Of a DNA stretch of 36,608 nucleotides, positions 1 through 8,061 are shown piece by piece. The notes beneath the pieces were generated by a model that did no database searches, was not told the DNA's origin, and saw only the letters and a program-made list of their open reading frames with translations. Numbering within the stretch: position 1 is the stretch's first letter; each line of letters begins with the position of its first letter. The DNA is from Longimicrobium sp. (GTDB taxonomy: Bacteria > Gemmatimonadota > Gemmatimonadetes > Longimicrobiales > Longimicrobiaceae). The translations under genes were made by a program, and so were the position numbers. The stretch is taken from positions 1-36,608 of the forward strand of contig DASUYB010000097.1 of assembly GCA_036377595.1 (NCBI GenBank), read 5' to 3'.

Positions 1-36
1 GAATTTGGTTGATGCACCCCGATCGGTTCCACGATG

Positions 37-107
37 ACGTCATCCTGAGGCCGGCCAGACTGTAATCAGCGTCTGCGCAAGTGGTTGCAGGCCGAAGGAT
101 CTATCAT
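37..107. repeat. Dispersed intergenic repeat, GTCATCCTGAGG type
   Basis: The segment opens with GTCATCCTGAGGCCGG and closes with GGCCGAAGGATCTATC, the two ends being imperfect inverted copies around a variable centre. No coding gene covers it. The format matches the short palindromic intergenic repeats seen elsewhere in this window. Only one copy is present here, so its repeat status rests on resemblance to similar elements in related genomes. Confidence 0.45.
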
Positions 108-186
108 CGCGGCAGCACGAGATTCGGGGAAACGCACCAATCCTTCACCCGGACCTGGTATCACCCGCGATGGCCGGCATCGGTCC

Positions 187-337
187 GGGCGGGCAAACCC
201 GCGGCAACAACGACGAAAAGCCTCGCAAACCGCGCGAGGCTTCAACTGCATCCGGGCGATGTGACGGCGCGAATCTCGATGCCGCAGCCTGCGCAGCAGG
301 CTTCCCAATGTTCGAGCCGCGGGTTTACCCGCCTGTC
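187..337. repeat. Composite intergenic repeat, GGGTAAACCC family, copy 1
   Basis: Both ends carry a GGCGGG(C/T)AAACCCGC palindrome. Inside are a hairpin (AAGCCTCGC at 219-227 and GCGAGGCTT at 234-242) and the block GCAGCCTGCGCAGCAGG followed by CTTCCCAATGTTCGAGCC. A second copy in the opposite orientation lies at 2845-3019. Bases 1-365 hold only this element and the repeat to its left; no credible gene is seen. Confidence 0.8.
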
Positions 338-365
338 GGATGTCGGCCCGTCGCGATCTCCGCCC

Positions 366-1172
366 TCACTCGATCTTCTCCCGCCACGCGAGCACCTCCG
401 GATCCGCCTTCGGGAACTGCGGGTCCATCCGCCGCAACGCGCGGACGACGGTGCGGGCGACCAGGTAGTCGCGCACGCGCTTGTCGTCGGCGGGAACGAT
501 GAACCACGGCGCCCACGGCGTGCTGCAGCGCGAGATCACGTCGGCGTAGGCGCGGCTGTACTCGCGCCACTTCGCGCGCGCGTCCAGGTCGCCGGGGCGG
601 AACTTCCAGTTCTTCGCCGGATCGTCCAGCCGCTCCAGGAAGCGCTTCTTCTGCTCGTCCCTCGACACGTGCAGGAAGAACTTGAGGATGGTGATGCCGT
701 TCTCCGCCAGCATCCGCTCGAAGTCGTTGATCTGCCGGAAGCGCCTCTTCCACACCTTCGGGGGGACGAGCTCCTGCACGCGCGGCACCAGCACGTCCTC
801 GTAGTGCGAGCGGTTGAAGATGCCGATGTAGCCCTTCTGCGGGACGAAGTTGTGCACGCGCCAGAGGTAGTCGTGCGCCAGCTCGTCCTCCGATGGCGCC
901 TTGAAGCTCTGCACGTACGACCCCTGCGGATTGAGCGGGCCGAACACGCGCTTGATGGCGCCGTCCTTTCCGCCCGCGTCGCGCGCCTGGAAGACGACCA
1001 GGAGCGCGCGCTTCGCCTCGGCGTAGAGCGCGGCCTGGTAGCGCTCGAGCCGCTCGCCCAGCTGCCGCGTCTTCTCCTCCAGCACATCGTCGTCGGGCAG
1101 CCCGTCGGGGCGCGCGGCCTCGGCGTCGCGCAGGCGGATGCGCTCGCGCTGCTTCACCGGCTTCAGCTTCAT
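366..1172 (-). CDS. ppk2: PPK2-family polyphosphate kinase
   Basis: This 268-residue protein belongs to the PPK2 family, which moves phosphate between polyphosphate and nucleotides in the cytosol. The Walker A-like segment FQARDAGGKDG is at residues 61-71, the FNRSHYEDVL motif (Walker B region) at about 119-128, and the basic lid segment KRRFRQINDFERML follows. The length fits single-domain PPK2 enzymes. The start is the ATG before KLKPVKQRERI; the open frame extends upstream, but that part is arginine-rich, unlike the family, and overlaps the previous gene. It is the last gene of a minus-strand set, 7 bases after the membrane-protein gene. Whether it prefers AMP, ADP or NDPs cannot be decided from the sequence. 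Confidence 0.93.
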   Translation of the reverse strand: MKLKPVKQRERIRLRDAEAARPDGLPDDDVLEEKTRQLGERLERYQAALYAEAKRALLVVFQARDAGGKDGAIKRVFGPLNPQGSYVQSFKAPSEDELAHDYLWRVHNFVPQKGYIGIFNRSHYEDVLVPRVQELVPPKVWKRRFRQINDFERMLAENGITILKFFLHVSRDEQKKRFLERLDDPAKNWKFRPGDLDARAKWREYSRAYADVISRCSTPWAPWFIVPADDKRVRDYLVARTVVRALRRMDPQFPKADPEVLAWREKIE

Positions 1173-1179
1173 CCCGTCC

Positions 1180-1632
1180 TCACGACAAGGGTGGACTCGC
1201 CGCCGGCGGGGCCAGCGCCTCGGGCGGCGGGACGTGCGTGGTGAGGCAGAACACCGCCGCATCGGCGGGGACGTACCACGGCAGCGCGGCGCAGACCGTC
1301 ACCCCCAGCACGTACGCGAGCCGCCGGAAGCGCCCGGCCTGGCGAGGGCCCATCCACCGCCCGGCCAGCCGGGCGAGGTCGTAGGCGACGTTCGCGACGG
1401 CCAGGTAGCCCACGAGCTGGATCGCCTGGCCCACCAGCGCGAAGATGGAGAGCTCCACGTCCGTCCCCAGCGCCCACGGATCGCAGAGCGACAGCGCGAC
1501 GTGGTAAGCGATCCACGCTCCCACCCCGCTGATCGCCACGATCTTCGTGAACCGCCGCTGCCGTGGGCTCCACAACGCCAGCGGCTCGGCGTGCGGATCG
1601 GCGATCCCGCCGGCGGGGGCCTCGGCGCCCAT
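1180..1632 (-). CDS. Small multi-span membrane protein of unknown function
   Basis: This 150-residue protein is not recognised. About 30 N-terminal residues are polar, followed by three hydrophobic stretches: one starting near FTKIVAISGVGAWIAY, one around IFALVGQAIQLVGYLAVANV, and one around LAYVLGVTVCAALPWYV. A Pro-rich tail (PPPEALAPPAASPP) ends it. A short RRFRRL segment lies between the second and third spans. The start codon overlaps the stop of the E1 alpha gene by one base (TGATG), so translation is probably coupled. The ppk2 gene follows 7 bases later, which makes a three-gene operon likely. The protein is presumably in the inner membrane; its role is unknown. Confidence 0.72.
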   Translation of the reverse strand: MGAEAPAGGIADPHAEPLALWSPRQRRFTKIVAISGVGAWIAYHVALSLCDPWALGTDVELSIFALVGQAIQLVGYLAVANVAYDLARLAGRWMGPRQAGRFRRLAYVLGVTVCAALPWYVPADAAVFCLTTHVPPPEALAPPAASPPLS

Positions 1633-2729
1633 CACGCGGTGGCGTAGACGCCGAGCTCGGCCGTTTCGCCCGCGGGCATCGCCGCTTCCCGGCTCTTCAG
1701 CGCCTCCTCGGCGGCGGCGTCGACCTCGGCGGTGACCTCGGCCTCGATGCGCTCCAGCACGTCGCGGCCGACGCCCTCGCCCTCCAGCCACGCCTCGAAC
1801 ATCCCCACCGGGTCGCGCTTCCCCCAATCGCGGAAGGTTTCGGGGGGGAAGAGGCTGCGGGCCTCGCGCTCGTCGTGCGTGGCGTGGCCGCCCATGCGGA
1901 AGGTGTCGGTGACCAGGAGTGTGGCGCCCTCGCCGGCGCGCGCGCGGTCGGCGGCCAGGCGCGCGGCGGCGAACGCGTCGAGCACGTGGTTGCCGTCGAA
2001 TCGCCCGCCGGCCACGCCGTACATCGCCGGCCAGTCGTCGAACGCGCCGGCGGAGTGCACGCCCACCCTCGTCCCCAGCGCCACCTGGTTGTTCTGGATG
2101 ATGAAGATCACCGGCAGCCGCTTCACGCCGGCGAAGTTGATGGCCTCGTGGATCCCCGCGTTCTTGGTGGAGCCGTCGCCGATCCAGGTCATCCCCACGC
2201 GGTCCTGCCCGCGCTGCAGGAAGGAGAGCGCGACGCCGGCGATCACCGGCGGCACGTCGCCGATGTTGGAGATGGGCGGGAGGACGCCGTACTCCAGGTC
2301 ACCCACGTGCAGGTCGCGGCCGCCGCTGGGGCTGTCGGAGGTGCCCAGGTAGGTGCGGAAGATCTCGGCGACGGGCATCCCCATCTCGTGGCAGGCGCCC
2401 GCGTTGCGGATCATGGGGGCCACGACGTCGCGGTCCTCGCCGGTGCGCCGCAGCGCGTGCACGGGGCCGATGGTCACCGCCTCCTCGCCCACGCCCAGCC
2501 AGGCCTTGGAGATCACCCCGTTCTTCACCCAGCGCTTGAGCGCCACGTCGTGCAGCCGGTTGCGCAGCAGGCCGGCGTAGATGGCCAGCAGCGCGTCCTG
2601 GTCCAGCGCGCGGATCACCTCGCGGCGCGCGGGGTCGGCGTCGATCCGCTCGCGGTACTGGCGGAGGAGGTCGGGATCGGGGGTCCAGTCCAGGTACTCG
2701 GGCGGGTCGTAGGCGGCGAAGCGCTTCAT
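1632..2729 (-). CDS. Thiamine-diphosphate-dependent 2-oxoacid dehydrogenase E1, alpha subunit
   Basis: The protein is 365 residues long and is the alpha half of a heterotetrameric E1, which decarboxylates a 2-oxoacid using thiamine diphosphate. The ThDP/magnesium motif runs from GDGSTKN at 184-190 to the NN at 213-214. GVGEEA at 79-84 and RNAGACHEMGM at 108-118 are typical of branched-chain or pyruvate E1 alpha. The chosen ATG precedes KRFAAYDPPEYLDW; sequence upstream of it belongs to a repeat. No beta subunit, E2 or E3 lies beside it. Downstream on the same strand are a membrane protein and ppk2, with the next start overlapping this stop. The exact substrate (pyruvate, branched-chain acids or acetoin) cannot be told. 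Confidence 0.9.
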   Translation of the reverse strand: MKRFAAYDPPEYLDWTPDPDLLRQYRERIDADPARREVIRALDQDALLAIYAGLLRNRLHDVALKRWVKNGVISKAWLGVGEEAVTIGPVHALRRTGEDRDVVAPMIRNAGACHEMGMPVAEIFRTYLGTSDSPSGGRDLHVGDLEYGVLPPISNIGDVPPVIAGVALSFLQRGQDRVGMTWIGDGSTKNAGIHEAINFAGVKRLPVIFIIQNNQVALGTRVGVHSAGAFDDWPAMYGVAGGRFDGNHVLDAFAAARLAADRARAGEGATLLVTDTFRMGGHATHDEREARSLFPPETFRDWGKRDPVGMFEAWLEGEGVGRDVLERIEAEVTAEVDAAAEEALKSREAAMPAGETAELGVYATA

Positions 2730-2844
2730 CACAAGCAACGGCAGGCGGTTCAAGGAGATGGGATGCACCGGAGCATACCGCGGCGCCGGGGGATGGCGCA
2801 ATGGCGGGTGCGCGTGCCGGATATCGGGACGGGCGTGATCCGTA

Positions 2845-3019
2845 CGGGCGGGTAAACCCGCGGGCTGGAACATTGGGAAGCCTGCTGCGCAGGCTGCGGT
2901 CGCGGTCGCCGTGCACGAGGGCCGACCATTCCGCGCTGCCGCCGCGACCGCATGCGGTTGAAGCCTCGCGCAGTTTGCGAGGCTTTCCAATGTTCCAGCC
3001 GCGGGTTTACCCGCCTGTC
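2845..3019. repeat. Composite intergenic repeat, GGGTAAACCC family, copy 2 (inverted)
   Basis: Reverse-complemented, this element matches copy 1 at 187-337 at both ends and in the AAGCCTCGC hairpin and GCAGCCTGCGCAGCAGG blocks; the middle differs and is longer. It fills the divergent gap between the E1 alpha gene and the S41 peptidase gene. Confidence 0.8.
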
Positions 3020-3169
3020 CCAAGCCCGGTGAAGACGAGTATTAGCCGACCGTTAGCCGTTCATCCCCCCATCCAACCATCCGGCGGCGACGTGCAACCA
3101 ATCCCCGTCCGCTACCGTACGTGGCGCAAGCTTCCCGACGAACCCGAATCTCCGAACCGATACACGACG

Positions 3170-4537
3170 ATGCGCATCCGCACCCTCCTCTCCATCGCCC
3201 TGACCTCCGTGGCGATGACGGCACCGCTCGCCGCTCAGGCGCCGAAGCCGGCGGCTCAGCCCTCGCGGGCGCTGGACGCCGCCACCCGCCGCGCCGTGGT
3301 CGACAGCGCGGCGAAGCTGCTGGCCTCGAACTACGCCTTCGCCGACACGGGGCAGATGCTGGCCGCGCACCTGCGCGCGCGCCTGGCCTCCGGCGCGTTC
3401 GACGGCGCGCGCACCGAGGAGCAGCTCGGCGAGATCCTGACGCGCGAGATGCAGGCGTTCAACCACGACGGCCACCTGTACGCCGCGTACCGCCCCGCGC
3501 CGGGCTCGGCCGCGGCTGCGATGCTGGCGGCGTGGCGCAACGGCAACCCGCTGCGCGGCGACGGCCCGCGCCCCGAGCCGTCGGCCGAGGAGGTGGCGGC
3601 CATGCGCCGGCAGAACTACGGCTTCACCCGCGTCGACCGGCTGGACGGCAACGTGGGCTACCTGGAGATCACGGGCTTCACCTCCGCGCCCGAGGCCACC
3701 AGGGCGATCGACGCGGCGATGGCGTTCCTCTCCCACGTCGACGTGCTGATCGTGGACCTGCGCCGCAACGGCGGCGGCGACGAGATGGCGGACTACGTCG
3801 CGAGCTACTTTCTCTCCGACGGAACGAAGCTGGTGTGGAACTACACGCGCATCATGGGTGACACCATGCGCAACGTCTCCGGACCCGTCGGCGGCGCGAA
3901 GCGGCTGGACATCCCCGTCTACGTCCTCACCAGCACGCGCTCCTTCTCGGCCGCCGAGGCGTTCGCGTTCACCCTGCAGTCCGCCGGCCGCGCGAAGACG
4001 GTGGGGACGCGCACCGGGGGCGGCGGCTACAACAACATGATCTTCCCGCTGACAGACGAGATGGGAATCTCCATCTCCATCGGCAGCGCGTTCTATCCCG
4101 CGACGGGGCGGGGATGGGAGGGCGCCGGCGTGCAGCCCGACATCGCCGTGCGGGCGGAGGACGCGCTTGCGGCCGCGCACGCCGACGCGCTGAAGACGCT
4201 GGGCGAGCGGGAGACGGACGCGCGGCGGAAGGCGGAGCTGGCGTGGACGCGCGAGGTGGTGGAGGCGGCGCTGCACCCGCTGGCCGTTTCGGCGGCGGAG
4301 CTGGCCGCGTACGCCGGCACCTACGGCACGCGCGTGGTGACGGTGGACGGCGGCCGGCTGCTGTACCAGCGCCGCGCCGACCGCCCCACCGAGCCGCTGA
4401 CCGCGCTCTCCGCGACGGAGTTCGCGCCCACGGGGACGGAGCGCGTCGGCTTCGTCCGCGACGCATCCGGCGCCGTCACCGCGCTGGTCGTCCGCACCGC
4501 CAGCGGGTCGACGACGACGTACCAGAAGACGAACTGA
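3170..4537 (+). CDS. Secreted S41-family (C-terminal-processing/IRBP-like) serine peptidase
   Basis: The protein has 455 residues with a Sec signal peptide (MRIRTLLSIALTSVAM, cleavage likely after APLAAQA), so it is exported. An N-terminal helical region (about 33-125) resembles the cap of IRBP-like S41 proteins. The S41 core follows, with GNVGYLEITGF at 160-170, VDLRRNGGGD at 195-204 and the nucleophile motif TSTRSFSAAE with Ser260 and Glu263. The last 90 residues (AGTYGTRVVTVDGGRLLYQR) look like a small beta domain often attached to peptidases and hydrolases. It stands alone, divergent from the E1 operon and convergent with the OsmC gene. The start is the ATG just before the signal peptide; the longer reading would run through the repeat at 2845-3019. 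Confidence 0.88.
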   Translation: MRIRTLLSIALTSVAMTAPLAAQAPKPAAQPSRALDAATRRAVVDSAAKLLASNYAFADTGQMLAAHLRARLASGAFDGARTEEQLGEILTREMQAFNHDGHLYAAYRPAPGSAAAAMLAAWRNGNPLRGDGPRPEPSAEEVAAMRRQNYGFTRVDRLDGNVGYLEITGFTSAPEATRAIDAAMAFLSHVDVLIVDLRRNGGGDEMADYVASYFLSDGTKLVWNYTRIMGDTMRNVSGPVGGAKRLDIPVYVLTSTRSFSAAEAFAFTLQSAGRAKTVGTRTGGGGYNNMIFPLTDEMGISISIGSAFYPATGRGWEGAGVQPDIAVRAEDALAAAHADALKTLGERETDARRKAELAWTREVVEAALHPLAVSAAELAAYAGTYGTRVVTVDGGRLLYQRRADRPTEPLTALSATEFAPTGTERVGFVRDASGAVTALVVRTASGSTTTYQKTN

Positions 4538-4542
4538 TTGGA

Positions 4543-4612
4543 CTCACGCAGAGGGCGCAGAGGTCGCAGAGGCCTGATCGGTTCTCTGCGACCTCTGCGC
4601 CCTCTGCGTGAG
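4543..4612. terminator. Perfect 29-bp inverted repeat, probable bidirectional terminator (CTCACGCAGAG family)
   Basis: Arms at 4543-4571 and 4584-4612 are perfect reverse complements around a 12-base loop and are built of short GCAGAGG units. A T-rich tail (CTTCTTTT) follows on the plus strand. It lies between the convergent S41 peptidase and OsmC genes. Related hairpins occur at 7011-7072 and 25497-25574. Confidence 0.85.
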
Positions 4613-4628
4613 ACTTCTTTTCAGGATC

Positions 4629-5063
4629 TCAGGATGAGGATTCGAGCGTGGCCTCGAGCTGGATGTCGACGCCGGCGAGCGCCTTGCTGACCGGGCAGCC
4701 GCTCTTGGTGCCGTTGGCGATCTCCTGGAACTGCGCCTCGTCGATCCCCGGCACCACGGCGCGCGTGCGCAGCTTCATGGTGGTGATCCCGAAGCCGTCG
4801 CCCACCTTCTCCACGGTGCAGGCGGCGCGCGTCTCCACGCGGGTGGGCGCGTGGCCGGCCTTCTCCAGCCCCGCCGACAGCGCCATGCTGAAGCACGCCG
4901 CCTCGGCCGCCGCCAGCAGCTCTTCGGGGTTGGTGCCGCCCGCGTCGCCGAAGCGCGAGCCGAACGAGTAGCTTCCCCCGATCGCGCCGCTCTCCCCCTC
5001 GAACCGCCCGTTCCCCCCCTGCAGCCCGCCTTCCCAGACGGCGCTCGCGTTGCGTGTCGGCAT
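4629..5063 (-). CDS. osmC: OsmC-family peroxiredoxin
   Basis: This 144-residue protein matches OsmC, a cytosolic thiol peroxidase acting on organic hydroperoxides. The two redox cysteines are in EAACFSMAL (Cys57) and KSGCPVSKAL (Cys123), and the NPEELL segment at 45-50 carries the conserved glutamate. The N-terminus MPTRNASAVWEGGL is the standard OsmC beginning, which fixes the start; the frame stays open upstream but the extra residues do not fit the family. It lies 136 bases downstream of the metallophosphoesterase gene on the same strand, possibly in one transcript, and ends against the strong hairpin shared with the S41 gene. Confidence 0.93.
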   Translation of the reverse strand: MPTRNASAVWEGGLQGGNGRFEGESGAIGGSYSFGSRFGDAGGTNPEELLAAAEAACFSMALSAGLEKAGHAPTRVETRAACTVEKVGDGFGITTMKLRTRAVVPGIDEAQFQEIANGTKSGCPVSKALAGVDIQLEATLESSS

Positions 5064-5199
5064 CCCCGCCTCCCTCGTCTCACGGTTCCTGATCATCCGC
5101 CCGCGCGGCCCTCCGCCGACCGCGCGCGGGGCGGGGAATGTACCCAGCGCCCCGGGACCGGGCCAGCCCGCCGCTCCCTGTCCCCTATCCCCCCGCAAC

Positions 5200-6072
5200 T
5201 CAGTGGCAGGCGCCGTGGCCGCTGTCGCTGAAGCGGTCGTTCACGCCCACGAACTCCCAGTCGTAGCCGTCGGGGCGGAAGACGAGGCGCAGCACGCCGT
5301 GCACCTTGTTCTGGTGCACCTCGCTGTTGGGCTCGAGCTTCTCGCGGAAGTCGTAGAACGGCGCGCCGCCGGTGCCTACGACGAACTGCCGGATGCCGCG
5401 CTGCTGGTCGGGGTGCCCGTCGGGGTCCTGCGGCAGGAAGCGCTCGTACACGTGGTCGTGGCCGGAGAGCAGCACGTCCACGCCGCCCGCGTACATCGCG
5501 CGGAACGCGTACTTCACCCGCTCCGACTCGCCGTGGTCGCCCGAGCTGAAGCGCGGGCGGTGCATGTAGACGAGCGTGCACTTCACGGGGTGGGCCTGGA
5601 GATCGCCGCGCAGCCACGCCGCCTGCTCCGACGCGGAGTCCATCGCGGTCTCGCTGTTGAGGACGACGACGTGCCACCCCTCCAGGTCGTAGCTGTACCA
5701 CCCCTTGCCGCGCGGCCCGGCCGCGGCGCCGAAGTAGTCGTAGTACGGGCCGCCGTGGTCCGTGCGCATGTCGTGGTTGCCGACCGCCGGCCGCGTGCGC
5801 GCCTTGTGCCGGCCCCAGGTGGGCCCGTAGCAGTCGCGGTACTGCGCCGGCGTGCCGCCCTGGTACACGTTGTCGCCCAGCGGCGCCACCACGCCGCCGA
5901 TGTGGTCCAGCAGGCGCGCAGTGGCCCCGTCGCTGCGCCACCAGCACCCGGCGATGTCGCCCGCGGCCACGAGCGAGGTGTGCGGCGGCGGGCCGGGGCG
6001 GCGCTCCTCGCCCTGGCAGGCGGCCAGCACGATCAGGGAGATCAACAGCAGGGGGATGGAGATGCGCTGCAT
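5200..6072 (-). CDS. Metallophosphoesterase lipoprotein (calcineurin-like fold)
   Basis: The 290-residue protein begins with a lipoprotein signal (ISLIVLAAC, lipid-bearing Cys19), so it is probably anchored in the periplasm or outer membrane. All metal-site motifs of the calcineurin-like family are present: GDI at 38-40, GDN at 66-68, GNHD at 98-101, HRPRF near 171 and GHDH at 204-207. The GCWW and RSDGA segments after the first motif match acid-phosphatase-like bacterial members. It probably hydrolyses phosphomonoesters or diesters outside the cytoplasm; the natural substrate is unknown. It is divergent from the NRDE gene, with 131 bases between the starts. Confidence 0.9.
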   Translation of the reverse strand: MQRISIPLLLISLIVLAACQGEERRPGPPPHTSLVAAGDIAGCWWRSDGATARLLDHIGGVVAPLGDNVYQGGTPAQYRDCYGPTWGRHKARTRPAVGNHDMRTDHGGPYYDYFGAAAGPRGKGWYSYDLEGWHVVVLNSETAMDSASEQAAWLRGDLQAHPVKCTLVYMHRPRFSSGDHGESERVKYAFRAMYAGGVDVLLSGHDHVYERFLPQDPDGHPDQQRGIRQFVVGTGGAPFYDFREKLEPNSEVHQNKVHGVLRLVFRPDGYDWEFVGVNDRFSDSGHGACH

Positions 6073-6203
6073 GCTGCGGCCCGGGTGCGTCGCGTCGGGG
6101 ATTGCGTGGGATGATGCGCCTCGGCGGCACCGTGTGGGACAGAGCGGCGTCCGCTAGATTCCTCGCACCGAAGCTATCCTCCGCTCCCGCGCACCGCATC
6201 CCC

Positions 6204-6998
6204 ATGTGCCTGGTCCTGCTCGCCTGGGATTCGCACCCCGAGTATCGCCTGGTCGTCGGCGCCAACCGCGACGAGTTCTACGCGCGTCCCACCGCGCCGG
6301 CGGACTGGTGGCAGGATGCGCCCCACGTCCTCGCCGGCCGCGACCTGCGCGACGGGGGGACGTGGATGGGGGTGACGCGCACGGGCCGCTTCGCCGCCGT
6401 CACCAACTTCCGCGAGCCGCAGGCGTACCGTGTCGGCGCGCCGTCGCGCGGGTTCCTCGTCGCCAACTTCCTCATCAGCCGCGCGCCCACGCTCGGCTAC
6501 GCGGCGGGGCTGATGCCCATCGCGCCGACGTTCAACGGCTTCAACCTGCTGCTGTTCGACGGGGCGACGCTGGCCTGGTTCTCCAACCGCGCGGCGGGCG
6601 CGCGGACGCTGCCGCCGGGCGTCTACGGGCTGAGCAACCACCTGCTCGACACGCCGTGGCCCAAGGTGGTGAGCGGGAAGGCCGACCTCCGCGACGCGCT
6701 GGCCGGCCCCGCGGACGAGATGGAGGCCCGCCTCTTCGCCTCGCTCGCCCGCCGCGACCCCGCGTCCGACACCGATCTGCCGTCCACGGGGATCGAGCCC
6801 GAGCGCGAGCGGGCGCTCTCCAGCGCCTTCATCGCCACGCCCGAGTACGGCACGCGCTGCTCCACCGTCCTCCTCCTCGGCCGCGACGGTGAGGTGAGCC
6901 TCACGGAGCGGACGACGACCCTCCCGTCCGCCGACGAGTGGAGCGAGGTTCGCCACCGCTTCCGCATCGGCGAGCCCGCCGCATCTCCATCTCCCTGA
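6204..6998 (+). CDS. NRDE (TANGO2-like) family protein
   Basis: The 264-residue protein begins MCLVLLAWD and contains the family signature GANRDEFYARPTAP at about residues 18-31. In this family Cys2 sits where an N-terminal nucleophile hydrolase would have its nucleophile, and the DLRDGGTWMGVTRTGRFAAVTNFR stretch (read in two parts at about 49-73) is well conserved. Eukaryotic TANGO2 has been linked to heme handling and metabolism, but the bacterial role is not settled. The start is firm because Cys must be residue 2. It has no signal peptide. It ends 13 bases before a hairpin shared with the convergent gene to its right. Confidence 0.88.
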   Translation: MCLVLLAWDSHPEYRLVVGANRDEFYARPTAPADWWQDAPHVLAGRDLRDGGTWMGVTRTGRFAAVTNFREPQAYRVGAPSRGFLVANFLISRAPTLGYAAGLMPIAPTFNGFNLLLFDGATLAWFSNRAAGARTLPPGVYGLSNHLLDTPWPKVVSGKADLRDALAGPADEMEARLFASLARRDPASDTDLPSTGIEPERERALSSAFIATPEYGTRCSTVLLLGRDGEVSLTERTTTLPSADEWSEVRHRFRIGEPAASPSP

Positions 6999-7010
6999 AC
7001 GGATTGGATT

Positions 7011-7072
7011 TCTCACGCGGAGACGCGGAGACGCGGAGGGGCAGCCAGGCTCCTCCGCGTCTCCGCGTGAGA
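7011..7072. terminator. Inverted repeat, CTCACGCGGAG type, between convergent genes
   Basis: The right arm 7052-7072 is the reverse complement of TCTCACGCGGAGACGCGGAG-G; the left arm from 7011 has the same sequence with one additional 8-base ACGCGGAG unit, ending at 7039. It belongs to the same family as 4543-4612 and again lies between convergent genes. Confidence 0.8.
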
Positions 7073-7080
7073 TCGATCTT

Positions 7081-7944
7081 CTACGGCTGCGTAGGCTGCT
7101 GCGCCGGACGGGCGCCGGTTACGCGTCCCGCCTGGTCCACCGTGTACTCGATCAGCGCGCCCGACGCGGTGCGTACCGTGCGCACGATCTGCCCCGCCTG
7201 GTTCGTCGTCTGCCCGACCACGGGAAGGCTGGTGATCGCCCCCAGCGTGCGCGTCCCCACCACCTGCCCGGCGGTGCCCAGCGTCCGCTCGACCAGGTTG
7301 CCGGACGCGTCGAGCGTGGTCTGCACCGTCTGCCCCAGCGTGTTCACCGTCTGGCTGAGGACGCCGCCCGGCGCGGTCACGTTCTCCAGCGTCTGCCCCA
7401 CGACGCCGACCGTGCGATCCACCACGCCGCCGGGCTGCAGCGCCGTGTTGGCGATGCCGCCGACGGTGCCCACGGTGCGGTTCACCGTGCCGACCAGCTG
7501 CGTCACCACCTCGGGGTGGTTGTCGACGAAGGTCAGCGTGCGCTCGATCATCTGCGTCACGTTGTCGAGATCGACCAGCAGCAGCGCCTCGGCGTGCACC
7601 CCGCGGATCCCCACGTTCACCTGGGCGATGGAGACGTCGGCGCCGGCCTGCACGCGCACCAGGTTGGCCACGGCCGCGTTCAGCGCCACCCGCGCCTGCA
7701 GGTTGCTGACCTCCAGCGTGATGCGCTCGACGCAGAGGTCCGGCACCATCAGCACCACGTCGTACGCCTGGTAGGGCCCGGGCGGCGCCGTCTGCCCGGC
7801 GGCCACGTTCGCCGGCGCCGCGGCGGAGCGCGCGCACTCCTGCACGGCTGCCTGCTGCGGCGCGCGGTTGCGCTGGCCGGCCGCCCCCGCGGGCACCAGC
7901 AGCGCAAGCGCGAGCGCCCCTCCCCATCTCGCCCCTCTTCGCAT
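7081..7944 (-). CDS. Secreted repeat-containing protein, paralogue of the gene at 8518
   Basis: The protein is 287 residues with a signal peptide (WGGALALALLVPAGAAG). The family is not recognised. A conserved block (YDVVLMVPDLCVERI at about 61-75, then LDNVTQMIER) is followed by a C-terminal half of short degenerate repeats of the kind VGTVGGIANTAL, VDRTVGVVGQTLENV, LSQTVNTLGQTVQ, VERTLGTAGQVVG. These repeats recur in the same order in the plus-strand protein at 8518-9363, so the two are clear paralogues in opposite orientation. The V/T/G-rich periodicity could form a beta structure or amphipathic helices. It is likely periplasmic or surface-exposed; the function is unknown. Confidence 0.8.
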   Translation of the reverse strand: MRRGARWGGALALALLVPAGAAGQRNRAPQQAAVQECARSAAAPANVAAGQTAPPGPYQAYDVVLMVPDLCVERITLEVSNLQARVALNAAVANLVRVQAGADVSIAQVNVGIRGVHAEALLLVDLDNVTQMIERTLTFVDNHPEVVTQLVGTVNRTVGTVGGIANTALQPGGVVDRTVGVVGQTLENVTAPGGVLSQTVNTLGQTVQTTLDASGNLVERTLGTAGQVVGTRTLGAITSLPVVGQTTNQAGQIVRTVRTASGALIEYTVDQAGRVTGARPAQQPTQP

Positions 7945-8061
7945 GCTCCCCCTTCCGCGTCCCGGTGCGCGCGGCCCGGTCGGCCGCCGTCCGGCGCCAC
8001 CCGCCGGGCAGAAACCATGCCGGGAGAGGCACGGAAGTTGATCGCCCCGCCCGCCGTGAAC

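Noticed and set aside
187-337. Possible CRISPR array or non-coding RNA gene
   Set aside because: There are no regularly spaced repeats with spacers; the element is one palindromic composite with an inverted copy elsewhere.
6102-6203. N-terminal extension of the NRDE protein
   Set aside because: The family needs Cys as residue 2, which fixes the start at 6204; the extension has no conserved feature.
7011-7039. Tandem ACGCGGAG units as a microsatellite-like or CRISPR repeat
   Set aside because: Only two to three units, and they form one arm of a hairpin.
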